From positions 1 through 38,534 of the forward strand of contig JBLHGU010000031.1 of NCBI GenBank assembly GCA_047615875.1: DNA of 38,534 nt, given 5' to 3'. Under the pieces are notes generated by a model. It saw nothing but the letters and a program-made list of their open reading frames with translations. It was not told the DNA's origin and did not search any database. Below, piece after piece: positions 24,601 through 32,860 of this stretch; the first letter of the stretch is position 1; each line of letters begins with the position of its first letter. Made by a program: the position numbers and the translations under genes. Origin of the DNA: JBLHGU01 sp047615875. Its GTDB lineage: Bacteria; Pseudomonadota; Gammaproteobacteria; Arenicellales; CAJQKF01.

Positions 24601-25379
24601 AGAATGACTTCAATGCCATCGTTATGCAGACAGCGAACCATATCTTGAAAATCTTCCGGCGTACCGTAATCCGGATGTGGTGCAAACCAGTTTACCGGGT
24701 TATATCCCCAGTAATTGGAAAGCCCTTTGCGCGACAAAAATGGTTCGTCGGCGAAAGCGAAAACTGGCATTAATTCAAGAGCAGTAATACCAAGCCCGAG
24801 TAAATGATCTCGTACAGAGCGACTGGCTATCGCTTTGAATGTGCCTCGATCCTGCTCCGGTATATCAGGATGCAGTTGCGTCAAACCCTTTACGTGGGCT
24901 TCATAGATGATAGTTTCTTCAAATGGATGTGCAGGCCTGTGATGCCTGGGTTCGACAGTGTCTGTGGTTACCGCCTTGTAGGTGAAGGCGCTGTTATCGC
25001 CTGGCACCGGATACCCATCCTGTTCATCTAAATGGCTACCATGCCATTCAAAACGACCACTTAAACCTCGTGCCCAGGGGTCTACCAACAACTTATCTGG
25101 ATTAAACCTTAAGCCCTGTCTGGGCGACCATTCCCCGTGACTTCGATAACCATATAGCAGGCCACTACCCAGCCCATTAGCATAACCATGCCATACACCC
25201 TCATTAAAGCCTGGCAGGTCGATGCGTTGAACCTCTGCTTCAGTAGCAGGATCAAACAGACATAGCTCAACACGCTCAGCCTGCGGTGCCCACAACGCAA
25301 AGTTAACCCCGCCGGCCTGAATCGTCGCACCCAGGCGGGTGGAGTCACCCGGCTCCAGGTGAATAAGTGCCGGAATCAA
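21633..25379 (-). CDS. Fusion of glycogen debranching enzyme GlgX and 4-alpha-glucanotransferase MalQ
   Basis: The 1248-residue polypeptide is two complete enzymes. Residues 1-675 are GlgX-like: CBM48 (about 10-110, NFALWAPQAERVELCLFD) and a GH13 barrel with VVFNHSAEGG (263-272), nucleophile D338 in GFRFDLATTLGRH, acid/base E374 in MEPWD and D446 in AHDGFN. After a linker (about 670-720), residues ~690-1248 are a GH77 MalQ. They begin with the short LGIDRSYQDNEG-type start, then INPLHARP, SPYAPTSRLW, YRDLAVGPHLDGAE, nucleophile D1021 in RIDHVMGLQRLFW, E1067 in IGEDLG and D1119 in ATHDLPTFSGWW. GlgX removes maltotetraose branches from phosphorylase-limit glycogen; MalQ rebuilds longer chains for phosphorylase. 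The frame is continuous with no internal stop. Confidence 0.95.
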   Translation of the reverse strand: MIPALIHLEPGDSTRLGATIQAGGVNFALWAPQAERVELCLFDPATEAEVQRIDLPGFNEGVWHGYANGLGSGLLYGYRSHGEWSPRQGLRFNPDKLLVDPWARGLSGRFEWHGSHLDEQDGYPVPGDNSAFTYKAVTTDTVEPRHHRPAHPFEETIIYEAHVKGLTQLHPDIPEQDRGTFKAIASRSVRDHLLGLGITALELMPVFAFADEPFLSRKGLSNYWGYNPVNWFAPHPDYGTPEDFQDMVRCLHNDGIEVILDVVFNHSAEGGRTGSQLNLKGMDNRGFYSLDAENSAEYRNYTGCGNILNADSAIVQRLVMESLIYWHEFMGVDGFRFDLATTLGRHGEDFDPEHNLLNQICNDKRLKSAKLIMEPWDIGPNGYQAGNFGHQTAEWNDGYRDDIRDFWLGGGKTCSVIAQRLTASAYRFKDEHRMPWSDIHYICAHDGFNLTDVVSYQQKHNWANGEDDRDGHNDNRSINCGVEGPTDNEAILHCRRIRVQALLSTLFCSQGTPMLYMGDEMGHSRAGNNNAYCQDNAVNWLDWSQQDKQLLKFVQGSIALRRDNPALRLPYWVDIGSDVIQWCKLDGSGMDEASWHDNSLAAMAVYLQHADSKNAALLLINASTASVSFKLPCQQYIRQIDSAEVVDQIDYVLPAGGEVTVSSHSIQVLIRHPEEVSNKELQRLGIDRSYQDNEGVQRSTPLSSILAIQSAMADSKIRQAHDPNVANISCFKPQWFNKDLPVRGISLQVYALRSCRNWGIGDFEDLKNFAIEAANNGVDFLAINPLHARPLATPESRSPYAPTSRLWLDPLYIAVDKLAIRFNLEDCLEDCSELATISNLRDGLWVNYPAVATLKLEALASIFNAFQLSSQLAREHDDFALFIQTSGSALQHYVQFENQQLKDSNATLLNKIKSEALKSFLCWLQWIADDQLKRVQAACKQHGMRVGLYRDLAVGPHLDGAEASSPEFARGLEIGAPPDAFTVLGQAWGIAPMNPHSAELENGFRALIEHNTRHAGALRIDHVMGLQRLFWVPNGIPPSQGAYVNYPATLERVLADESQQQLCIIIGEDLGTLPFGFREHLDNQAILGLSIAMFERHGDDFVDPTDYRRNSVACFATHDLPTFSGWWQCGDIELRRSLNLIHADQYQHELQQRESDRHKLCSQIGIDISAEHSMAEITVIMHQWLSSSSAAMVQFQLDDLTLEIDPVNLPGTVDEYPNWSRKYSVNIEAMPWHEWHGLFYTDEITREG

Positions 25380-25385
25380 CGCAAC

Positions 25386-27875
25386 TTAGTTTGAAGAAAC
25401 ACTAGCATCCTGACGTACTACCTGATCACTCACTTTCCAGACCTTCTCTGCATAGTCACTGATAGCCCTGTCACTGGAAAATTTACCCATACGACTGACA
25501 TTTTTCAGCGCTTTTCTGATCCACGCATCTTGATCCTCATAGAGTCGATCCACTCTTGACTGACAATCCATGTAAGATCGGAAATCTGCCAATACCTGGT
25601 AGTAGTCACTATTCTCGAGATTATTGATCAGGTCGGAGTAGCGATCTAGTTGCTCAGGACAAAAATCACCCTGCCGGATGGAGGTTATTACCTCAGCGAG
25701 TTCTGCATCAGCATCGATACAGGTCCGCGGCAAATACCCACGTGTGCGTAGGTTTTCAACTTCATCAACACTGTGGCCAAAGATGAAAATATTTTCGTCA
25801 CCGACTTCTTCACGGATTTCAATATTGGCACCGTCATCAGTACCGATGGTCAAAGCACCATTCAATGCCAGCTTCATGTTTCCGGTGCCCGAGGCTTCAG
25901 TTCCGGCAGTGGAAATCTGCTCCGAGAGATCTGCCGCAGCAATAATGTGTTGAGCAAGGCTGACATTGTAGTTAGGCAGGAATACAACCTTAAGTCTATT
26001 GCCCACGCGCTCGTCCGAGTTGACCACTCTGGCAACGTCGTTAATGAGCTTGATAATCAACTTGGCCATCCAGTAAGCCGATGCTGCTTTGCCAGAAAAC
26101 ACCACCACCCTTGGCACAATGGCTTCGTTCGGGTTTTTTAGTATGCGCTGATAGCGTGCAACAACTTGTAAGACATTCAGTAGCTGGCGTTTATATTCAT
26201 GCATACGCTTAATCTGTACATCAAACATCGCGTGAGAATTTACGCGGATGCCGGTAGATTCAAAAATCACTTTAGCCAAGCGTTGTTTATTGCTCAGTTT
26301 GATTGCTGAAAACTGGTGTAGCTTTTCCGGGTCGGACTCAATTTTCTCAAAGCTTCTGGTCACATAAAGATCACGACGCCACTGCTTGCCGATACATTCA
26401 TCCAGCATAGCAGAGAGCTTGGGATTAGCCAGATCCAGCCAGCGTCGATGGGTAATACCATTGGTAATATTAATAAAACGGCCCGGAAATAGACGATTGA
26501 AATCCGGGAATAATCTGTCTTTAACCAGCTGACTGTGTACTGCAGACACACCGTTTACTTTGTGACTGGCCAGCACGCTGAGTTGACCCATACGAATGCG
26601 TTGTTCGTAGCCCTCTTCCACTAGAGATACCCGCCGCAATAAGTCGGTATCACCCGGGTGCTGTTCGGCGACGCCATTTAGAAATTTTTCATTCATTTGC
26701 AGAATTAATTCCAGGTGGCGTGGTAGAACCCGTGACAGAACTTCTGTTGGCCAGGTCTCAAGAGCTTCCGGCATCAAAGTATGGTTGGTATAAGAAAATA
26801 CCTGTTGCAGAAGACGCCAGGCGTGATCCCACTCAAGCTCATGGATGTCTATCAACATGCGCATTAATTCAGGTATGGCCAAAGAAGGGTGGGTATCATT
26901 TAGATGCACCGCAACTTTTTCCGGTAGCAGATCCCAGTCATCATTATGTTCACAAAATCTTCTAACAAGATCCTGAATCGATGCGCTGACAAAAAAGTAC
27001 TCCTGACGTAAACGCAACTCGCGACCCTCAGCTGTGCTGTCGTCGGGATACAGCACGCGGGATACGGTTTCGGATTGATTTTTACGCGCTACCGCTTCGG
27101 TGTATTTACCCTGGTTAAATTGCACCAGATCAATGTCGTGGGTAGATTTTGCTGACCACAACCGCAAAGTGTTAACACTGTCGGTACCCCAACCAGGTAT
27201 CAACATGTCGTAAGCCATAGCATTAACTTCATCTGAAGGGACCCAACGAGACTTGCCATTCTGATGTTCAATTTGTCCACCAAAATTCACCGAATAAACC
27301 ACCTCTGGTCGTGGAAACTCCCAGGGATTACCATCCTCCAGCCAGTGATCTGGATACTCCACTTGCCAGCCATCCTTAAGACCCTGCTTGAACATGCCAT
27401 ACTCATAGCGAATGCCATACCCCATACCGGCGATATTGAGTGCGGCCATAGAATCGAGAAAACAGGCGGCTAAACGTCCGAGCCCACCATTACCTAAAGC
27501 GGGATCATCCTCGCGGTCTTCGATAAGACTCGGGCTAAGGCCCATTTCCTCAAGGCCGGTACGCATTTCGGCGAATATGTCCAGAGCAGACAGGGCATTG
27601 TCCAGTGAACGCCCAATCAGAAATTCTGCTGAGAGGTAATACACGCGCTTGTGGTCTTTTATATAATGCTGACGAGAGGACTGCATCCAGCGATTGACCA
27701 TGCGATCACGTACCGCAAAGGCAATGGCGAAAAACCAATCCAGTTCTGTGGCGGTAATAGGATCTTTACCCACGGCGTACATTAAACGATTAGCCACGGA
27801 GCGCTTCAGTCGCTCCGGATCTAAATCTACCGATTCGGGTTTAAATTCTATGACGTTATGGTTCCAGTCATTCAT
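25386..27875 (-). CDS. glgP: Glycogen/maltodextrin phosphorylase GlgP
   Basis: This 829-residue GT35 enzyme removes glucose-1-phosphate from non-reducing ends. The N-terminal part has YLSAEFLIGRSLDNAL (~80-95) and EDDPALGNGGLGRLAACFLD (~122-141). The pyridoxal-phosphate lysine is K668 in EASGTGNMKLALNGALTIG, followed by DDGANIEI. NDTHPSLAIPE (326-336) and KRMHEYKRQLLN (556-567) are further core motifs. Length is normal for bacterial phosphorylases. It sits 2 bases after glgA and 6 bases before the GlgX-MalQ fusion, so synthesis and breakdown enzymes are co-transcribed and flux must be set at enzyme level (for example by GlgC allostery). Confidence 0.97.
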   Translation of the reverse strand: MNDWNHNVIEFKPESVDLDPERLKRSVANRLMYAVGKDPITATELDWFFAIAFAVRDRMVNRWMQSSRQHYIKDHKRVYYLSAEFLIGRSLDNALSALDIFAEMRTGLEEMGLSPSLIEDREDDPALGNGGLGRLAACFLDSMAALNIAGMGYGIRYEYGMFKQGLKDGWQVEYPDHWLEDGNPWEFPRPEVVYSVNFGGQIEHQNGKSRWVPSDEVNAMAYDMLIPGWGTDSVNTLRLWSAKSTHDIDLVQFNQGKYTEAVARKNQSETVSRVLYPDDSTAEGRELRLRQEYFFVSASIQDLVRRFCEHNDDWDLLPEKVAVHLNDTHPSLAIPELMRMLIDIHELEWDHAWRLLQQVFSYTNHTLMPEALETWPTEVLSRVLPRHLELILQMNEKFLNGVAEQHPGDTDLLRRVSLVEEGYEQRIRMGQLSVLASHKVNGVSAVHSQLVKDRLFPDFNRLFPGRFINITNGITHRRWLDLANPKLSAMLDECIGKQWRRDLYVTRSFEKIESDPEKLHQFSAIKLSNKQRLAKVIFESTGIRVNSHAMFDVQIKRMHEYKRQLLNVLQVVARYQRILKNPNEAIVPRVVVFSGKAASAYWMAKLIIKLINDVARVVNSDERVGNRLKVVFLPNYNVSLAQHIIAAADLSEQISTAGTEASGTGNMKLALNGALTIGTDDGANIEIREEVGDENIFIFGHSVDEVENLRTRGYLPRTCIDADAELAEVITSIRQGDFCPEQLDRYSDLINNLENSDYYQVLADFRSYMDCQSRVDRLYEDQDAWIRKALKNVSRMGKFSSDRAISDYAEKVWKVSDQVVRQDASVSSN

Positions 27876-27877
27876 GT

Positions 27878-29311
27878 TTAAGTAATTTCCAAATACAAAG
27901 ATTGGTAAAGAGCTCGATAGTTTTTAGCCGCAACGTCCCATCCGAAATCCATGGACATTGCTTGCTGCATACTCAGTCGCCACTGATTGGTGTTGTGCCA
28001 GGTCTGCTGCATACGTTGCAAACATTGCAGCAGCTCGGCTGGAGATTGCTCATCAAATAAGAAGCCCGTGCCAGTATTGGCATGCTCCGATAAATCTATA
28101 ATCGTATCGGCCAGCCCACCCGTTCGGCGCGCCACTGGCAATGCACCATAGCGCATTGCATAAAGTTGGGTCAGGCCGCAGGGTTCAAAACGAGAAGGAA
28201 TAAGCAATGCATCCGCACCCGCATAAATCTGGTGGGCCAAAGCTTCGTCGTAACCCAGAAATATTCCCACCTGTTCACTGTGTTGTGTCGCGATAGTGCT
28301 AAAGCCCGACTCCAGGTATTCATCTCCACTACCCAGAATCACAAAGTTGATACCGGCAGAGATGGCCTCGGGTAGAGCATCCAGTAATAAGTCCAAACCT
28401 TTCTGGGAAGTGAAGCGACTGATGACTCCTACCAGGGGATTAGATTGACTTGATAGGCCAAACTTTTCACAGAGACTGACTTTATTGACGCAACGATCTT
28501 GCAGTTTGTTCGCAGCAAAGTTTTGCGTAATTTCGGTGTCAGTTTGAGGATTCCAAAGTGTGTAATCTACACCATTGAGTATGCCCTTTAATACATCACC
28601 GCGATATGCCAGCAGCCCTTCCAGGCCGTGACCGAACTCACTGGTCTGAATTTCAGATGCATAACCAGGACTCACAGTGGTAACCCGATCCGCAAAATTA
28701 ATGCCGCCTTTCATATAAGAAACCTGGTCGTAGTACTCAAGACCATCCAGGTTAAACATATCCCAGGGCAATCCCAGATCCGGCAGTATTGTTGCATCAA
28801 ATATCCCTTGATAGGCAAGGTTATGAATGGTGAAAACCAGGGGAATGTTAATTTCTGAATCCAGCTTTAAATAGGCGCCACATAGCCCTGCATGCCAATC
28901 GTGAGCATGGATGATATCCGCTTGCCAAACCGTTTTGACTAAAGCAACCGCAGATGCCGCAAGCACAGCGAAGCGCATGTGGTTGTCGGGCCAGGAACTT
29001 CTGGCATCGGGTCCATAGGGTGGACCCGGTCGATTAAACCAATGGTCGGCCTGGACTGCAAAACGCGCTACATTATCTTCTTGCGCAGCGGCTTTCAGTA
29101 TCGAAACCGTTCCTAAATCTCCAGGTAACCTTATATTGGTTTCGGTCTCTTGCCACTCTAACTGGCTTAAAAGGCCTGGATAGCCAGGTAGTAGTACTGC
29201 TGTCTCTACTTGTTCAGCAATTAGGGCAGTAGGCAAACTGCCAACTACATCCGCCAGGCCGCCGGTTTTAATCAACGGAAACATTTCCGAGGCAACTTGC
29301 AAAACTCGCAT
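27878..29311 (-). CDS. glgA: Glycogen synthase GlgA (ADP-glucose type)
   Basis: This 477-residue GT5 enzyme transfers glucose from ADP-glucose to the non-reducing end of glycogen. The ADP-glucose site K15-T-G-G-L is at the N-terminus (MFPLIKTGGLADVVGSLP). The catalytic IHAHDWHAGLCGAYLKL stretch is near 145-160, and the C-terminal GT-B half has SRFTSQKGLDLLLDAL (~299-314) and LIPSRFEPCGLTQLYAMRYG, including the E/C/G pattern that binds the nucleotide. Length is normal. It follows glgC by 70 bases and glgP by 2 bases, in the same direction. Confidence 0.97.
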   Translation of the reverse strand: MRVLQVASEMFPLIKTGGLADVVGSLPTALIAEQVETAVLLPGYPGLLSQLEWQETETNIRLPGDLGTVSILKAAAQEDNVARFAVQADHWFNRPGPPYGPDARSSWPDNHMRFAVLAASAVALVKTVWQADIIHAHDWHAGLCGAYLKLDSEINIPLVFTIHNLAYQGIFDATILPDLGLPWDMFNLDGLEYYDQVSYMKGGINFADRVTTVSPGYASEIQTSEFGHGLEGLLAYRGDVLKGILNGVDYTLWNPQTDTEITQNFAANKLQDRCVNKVSLCEKFGLSSQSNPLVGVISRFTSQKGLDLLLDALPEAISAGINFVILGSGDEYLESGFSTIATQHSEQVGIFLGYDEALAHQIYAGADALLIPSRFEPCGLTQLYAMRYGALPVARRTGGLADTIIDLSEHANTGTGFLFDEQSPAELLQCLQRMQQTWHNTNQWRLSMQQAMSMDFGWDVAAKNYRALYQSLYLEIT

Positions 29312-29381
29312 GCTTAGGGCTTTAACTGCTTAAATGTATTGGCGTGAAACCTGAATGAGTTTTCGATATGTAACATAGTGT

Positions 29382-30647
29382 TTATTGCGGAAACTCCTGT
29401 TCCAGCATATCTGGTGTTACCAGGACAATACCGCCCTCCGAGACATAGAAACGTCGACGATCATCGGTTTCGTTTTCGCCAATAATGGTGCCATCAGGAA
29501 TATTGCAGTTGCGATCAATAACGGCACGTTTGATGCGACAGCTAGAGCCAATATTTACTTCAGGCAAAATAACGGACTGGTCTATTTTGCTATAAGAATG
29601 AATTTCAACGCTGGAAAACAATAGTGAGTTTCTAACTTCCGCTCCAGACACAATGCAACCGCCAGATACCATGGATTGAATGGCGACACCGCGGCGGTCA
29701 TCATCGTCATGTACGAACTTGGCTGGTGGCAATTGAACCTGGTATGTCCATATCGGCCAGTCATCATCATATAGATTCAGCTCGGGATCGATACCGACTA
29801 ATTCCAGATTGGCTTCCCAAAATGAATCTATGGTGCCGACATCGCGCCAGTAGGCCCGCTCATTGGTTTCCAGATCGCGGAACGGATAAGCAAGCACGTT
29901 GCTGTTTTCCACCAGTTTTGGAACGATGTCCTTACCGAAATCTCGGCTCGATCCGGCGGTATTGGCATCTTCTTCAAGTACCTGAAACAGAAATTCCCGA
30001 TCAAAGACGTAAATGCCCATAGAGGCCAGTGCTTCATCCGGATTGCCTGGAATGTGCGCCGGGATTGCTGGTTTCTCTGCAAAGCCGGTGATTCGCCAGG
30101 CATCGTCCACTGCCATAACACCAAAGGCAGTAGCTTCTTTGAGAGGAACTTCAATACAACCCACAGTGAGCGATGCGCCAGACTGTACATGGGCCGCCAG
30201 CATAGGACCATAGTCCATTTTGTAGATGTGATCACCGGCCAGAATAATGACGTACTTCGGTTTGTATACGTTGATAATGTCGCGGTTCTGGTAAATAGAA
30301 TCTGCTGTACCAACATACCAGTCATCAGACATTCTCTGTGAGGCAGGCAGAATATCGACGAATTCGCCGAGTTCGGACTTGAAATGAGTCCAGCCTCGCA
30401 CAATATGACGTATCAGGGAATGTGCCTTGTACTGTGTTAATACGCCAACACGCCGAATACCAGAATTTACACAGTTGGACAGTGGGAAATCGATAATCCT
30501 GAATTTTCCACCGAAATAGACGGCAGGTTTGGCCCGCCATTGAGTCAGATTTTTAAGCCGCGAACCGCGACCACCTGCCATAATCAGGGCGACGCTATCC
30601 TTGGTTAATTTACTGATGTAGCGATCATCATGTATGTTGTCATTCAA
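29382..30647 (-). CDS. glgC: Glucose-1-phosphate adenylyltransferase GlgC
   Basis: This 421-residue enzyme makes ADP-glucose from ATP and glucose-1-phosphate, the committed step of glycogen synthesis. The nucleotide-binding loop is IMAGGRGSRLKNLTQWRAKP (residues 23-42), with FGGKFRIIDFPLSNC after it. The HIYKMDYGPML segment (~140) carries the metal-binding Asp, and GFAEKP (~195) contacts the sugar phosphate. A left-handed beta-helix domain (VVSGAEVRNSLLF-type, from about 330) ends the chain and takes part in allosteric control. It is the first gene of the operon. A TATAAT-like box in the minus-strand upstream region (30717-30722) is a possible promoter. Confidence 0.97.
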   Translation of the reverse strand: MNDNIHDDRYISKLTKDSVALIMAGGRGSRLKNLTQWRAKPAVYFGGKFRIIDFPLSNCVNSGIRRVGVLTQYKAHSLIRHIVRGWTHFKSELGEFVDILPASQRMSDDWYVGTADSIYQNRDIINVYKPKYVIILAGDHIYKMDYGPMLAAHVQSGASLTVGCIEVPLKEATAFGVMAVDDAWRITGFAEKPAIPAHIPGNPDEALASMGIYVFDREFLFQVLEEDANTAGSSRDFGKDIVPKLVENSNVLAYPFRDLETNERAYWRDVGTIDSFWEANLELVGIDPELNLYDDDWPIWTYQVQLPPAKFVHDDDDRRGVAIQSMVSGGCIVSGAEVRNSLLFSSVEIHSYSKIDQSVILPEVNIGSSCRIKRAVIDRNCNIPDGTIIGENETDDRRRFYVSEGGIVLVTPDMLEQEFPQ

Positions 30648-30716
30648 AAGAAATCACCGGAATAAGGATAGGCTGTAGTTGGAAACATAGATCCGCTTTG
30701 TTCAATTACCCTTCTG

Positions 30717-30722
30717 ATTATA
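30717..30722 (-). promoter_or_regulatory. Possible -10 box of the glg operon
   Basis: On the minus strand this reads TATAAT, 70 bases before the glgC ATG. No good -35 box is seen 16-18 bases upstream, so the promoter is either activator-dependent or elsewhere. Offered only as a candidate. Confidence 0.3.
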
Positions 30723-30783
30723 CTCTCATACCAACCTTCTAATTCGCACAGATGCATCTCGGTACGAGTTAGCAAGCAATGCT

Positions 30784-31686
30784 CTAGCTATCTAATGCAT
30801 TGGCGTTCGAGAGTTTACTTATAAACCAGTTAAGTGCCTTACCCTTTTGCCCTCGTCGCCAGGCAAGATATACGGTGGTATCAACCTCAACTCCCTGTAC
30901 TTCAAGTCGGAGCATTTCGCCGCTCGCAAGTTCCTCCTGAATGACTGACTCGGGAATAAATCCAACACCCAATCCGGCTATTTGCGCGGCAGCTTTATCT
31001 TGCATGGTTTGTACACTCAATACAGGTTGTTTGCTGAATACCCGATGAGTCAGTTTGGCATGATTCTGTGAACTGTCTCGAATAACTACTGCACGATGAC
31101 ACTCGATATCTTCTCGAGTCAGAGAGCGTTTCAAAGAAGCCAGGGGATGATGCTCATGTACTGCAAAGACCCAACGGGTTTTCGTTAAAGGCGTGCAGTG
31201 AAAGCCACTAATTTCACTCGGTCTGGCAGGTAAGCCGAGCGCTATATCGGTTCGTCCTTCCAGTAATGCATCCCAACCACCACCCAGTGCCTCTTGGTGC
31301 AAATTGATCTCTATATCCGGTTTGATAGCAAAAAATTCTGTAAGCAAAGGGTAGATATGCTGTGTGCCGAATGCAGTATCCAGCACAATATTCAACCTGG
31401 ATTCCCAGCCGCTATCAACCACCCGGGTGGTTTCCGTGAGCCGCTCAGCCGCATCGAGGATTTCACGACCCTGCTCTAACAAAATTTCACCTGCCGGTGT
31501 GAGAACGGACTTACGGCCGCTTTTTACAAACAAGGTTACGCCCAGGTCCTGCTCCAGTTTTTGTACCGTATAAGTGATGGCTGAAGGAACTTTGTAGAGA
31601 ATATTTGCAGCCGCCGCGAAGCTACCCTTGCGATCGATGGCGTCGAGAACTTCAAGTGCTTCGAGGGTAATAGCGAGGTTTGACAT
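30784..31686 (-). CDS. LysR-family regulator, YhaJ-like
   Basis: This 300-residue LTTR has an N-terminal winged helix (EALEVLDAIDRKGSFAAAANIL, then VPSAITYTVQKLEQDLGVTL and FVKSGRKSVLTPAGEILL, residues 8-70), a linker helix, and a periplasmic-binding-protein-like effector domain (95-300). The protein resembles E. coli YhaJ. In E. coli yhaJ lies next to yqjFG, yhaHI and the pirin gene yhaK and responds to quinone-like or aromatic compounds. Here it diverges from a YqjG homologue and a pirin gene, so the same function is inferred: sensing quinones or electrophiles and activating the divergent operon. The 126-bp region between them carries a strong inverted repeat that fits an LTTR box. Confidence 0.85.
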   Translation of the reverse strand: MSNLAITLEALEVLDAIDRKGSFAAAANILYKVPSAITYTVQKLEQDLGVTLFVKSGRKSVLTPAGEILLEQGREILDAAERLTETTRVVDSGWESRLNIVLDTAFGTQHIYPLLTEFFAIKPDIEINLHQEALGGGWDALLEGRTDIALGLPARPSEISGFHCTPLTKTRWVFAVHEHHPLASLKRSLTREDIECHRAVVIRDSSQNHAKLTHRVFSKQPVLSVQTMQDKAAAQIAGLGVGFIPESVIQEELASGEMLRLEVQGVEVDTTVYLAWRRGQKGKALNWFISKLSNANALDS

Positions 31687-31696
31687 TGCTTACAGC

Positions 31697-31725
31697 ATAA
31701 CTATTCAAATATATTGAATAGTTAT
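31697..31725. promoter_or_regulatory. Likely LysR-type operator (29-bp perfect inverted repeat)
   Basis: ATAACTATTCAA and TTGAATAGTTAT flank a 5-base ATATA. The core ATTCAA-N5-TTGAAT contains the T-N11-A signature of LysR-type regulator boxes. It lies 11 bases before the start of the regulator gene, so it would also repress that gene, the usual LTTR autoregulation. Confidence 0.75.
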
Positions 31726-31743
31726 ATCGGAAAATTTCGATTT

Positions 31744-31760
31744 TTTCAAATAGATTAAAT
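31744..31760. promoter_or_regulatory. Second, weaker LysR-type half site
   Basis: TTTCAAATAGATTAAAT matches the core of the strong site (ATTCAAATATATTGAAT) at 14 of 17 positions. The two centres (31711 and 31752) are 41 bases apart, about four helical turns, so both sites face the same side of DNA. This is the expected recognition/activation-site pair of an LTTR. It lies 53 bases before the glutathionyl-hydroquinone reductase ATG. Confidence 0.5.
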
Positions 31761-31812
31761 AAATATACTGCAAAAAATTAAACAGTATTTATAAAATATT
31801 AGTGAGAAAAAC

Positions 31813-32808
31813 ATGGGTTTATTAGTAGATGGCAATTGGCAAGATCAGTGGTATCAGAATAAAAAGGGCGAGTTTTCCAGGCAAGATGCGCGCTTTCGCA
31901 ACTGGGTAACGGCCGATGGCGAACCCGCCCTTACGGGTGAGGGTGGATTTAAGGCAGACTCAGGGCGGTACCATTTGTATGTGTCTCTGGCCTGTCCCTG
32001 GGCACATCGAACACTCATCTTTCGCAAGCTGAAACAACTGCAAGCCCACATTGGAGTAACCGTGGTTGATGCCAAAATGCTTGACCAGGGTTGGTTTTTT
32101 TCTGAAATTTCCCAACACAACCCATTGCAAGACTTACGCTACCTCCATCAGGTGTACACCGCCGCTGTTAGAGATTACACCGGTCGCGTGACGGTTCCGG
32201 TACTCTGGGATAAACAACAGCAGACCATAGTCAGTAACGAGTCTTCGGAAATTATTCGTATGTTTAACACGGCCTTTAATCTTATTACCGGTAATACAGA
32301 TGACTATTACCCCGATCAGCTGCGCGAAGAAATTGATACGATCAACGACCTGGTTTACGAGAACATCAACAACGGTGTTTATCGAGCAGGATTCGCCACA
32401 ACTCAAGAAGCCTACAACATCGCTTATAGTCGTTTGTTTGACGCGCTGGACCACATTGAACAGATTCTCTCCAGGTCCCGTTATTTGGTGGGTGATACTA
32501 TTACTGAAGCCGATTGGCGTTTGTTTACCACTCTTATCCGTTTTGATTCTGTGTACTATGGACACTTCAAAACGAACAAACAACAAATAGAGGATTATGC
32601 CAATCTATCTAACTACGTTCGTGAGTTGTATCAATATGAAGGCATCGCGGAGTCAGTTGATCTGCTCCATATAAAAACTCATTACTACTACAGCCATACA
32701 TCGATTAATCCCACGCAAATTGTGCCCAATGGGCCCGGTATTGATTACGGTCGAGCACATAATCGAGGAGAATTGTTCGCTTTAGAGTCACAAAGAAAAT
32801 CAGCCTGA
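31813..32808 (+). CDS. yqjG: Glutathionyl-hydroquinone reductase (YqjG/ECM4 family)
   Basis: This 331-residue protein is of the Xi-class GST type. It has the active-site cysteine C61 in SLACPWAHRTLIFRKLK (E. coli YqjG Cys63 equivalent) and early WVTADGEPALTGEGGFKADS, YHLY. The C-terminal half contains VSNESSEIIRMFNTAF and DTITEADWRLFTTLIRFDSVYYGHFK, with conserved Tyr residues of this family. It removes glutathione from glutathionyl-hydroquinones, giving free hydroquinones and mixed disulfides that a second glutathione releases. It is the first gene of the divergent operon and should be activated by the YhaJ-like regulator. The next gene follows after 52 bases. Confidence 0.95.
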   Translation: MGLLVDGNWQDQWYQNKKGEFSRQDARFRNWVTADGEPALTGEGGFKADSGRYHLYVSLACPWAHRTLIFRKLKQLQAHIGVTVVDAKMLDQGWFFSEISQHNPLQDLRYLHQVYTAAVRDYTGRVTVPVLWDKQQQTIVSNESSEIIRMFNTAFNLITGNTDDYYPDQLREEIDTINDLVYENINNGVYRAGFATTQEAYNIAYSRLFDALDHIEQILSRSRYLVGDTITEADWRLFTTLIRFDSVYYGHFKTNKQQIEDYANLSNYVRELYQYEGIAESVDLLHIKTHYYYSHTSINPTQIVPNGPGIDYGRAHNRGELFALESQRKSA

Positions 32809-32860
32809 ATTCACCAAACTTCAAGGCGTTCTTACTAGACACCCAACCAGAGAAAAACCA

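Noticed and set aside
29828..30403. A 191-codon open frame on the minus strand inside glgC
   Set aside because: It overlaps the well-supported glgC completely on the same strand in another frame and shows no protein-like motif; a shadow of glgC.
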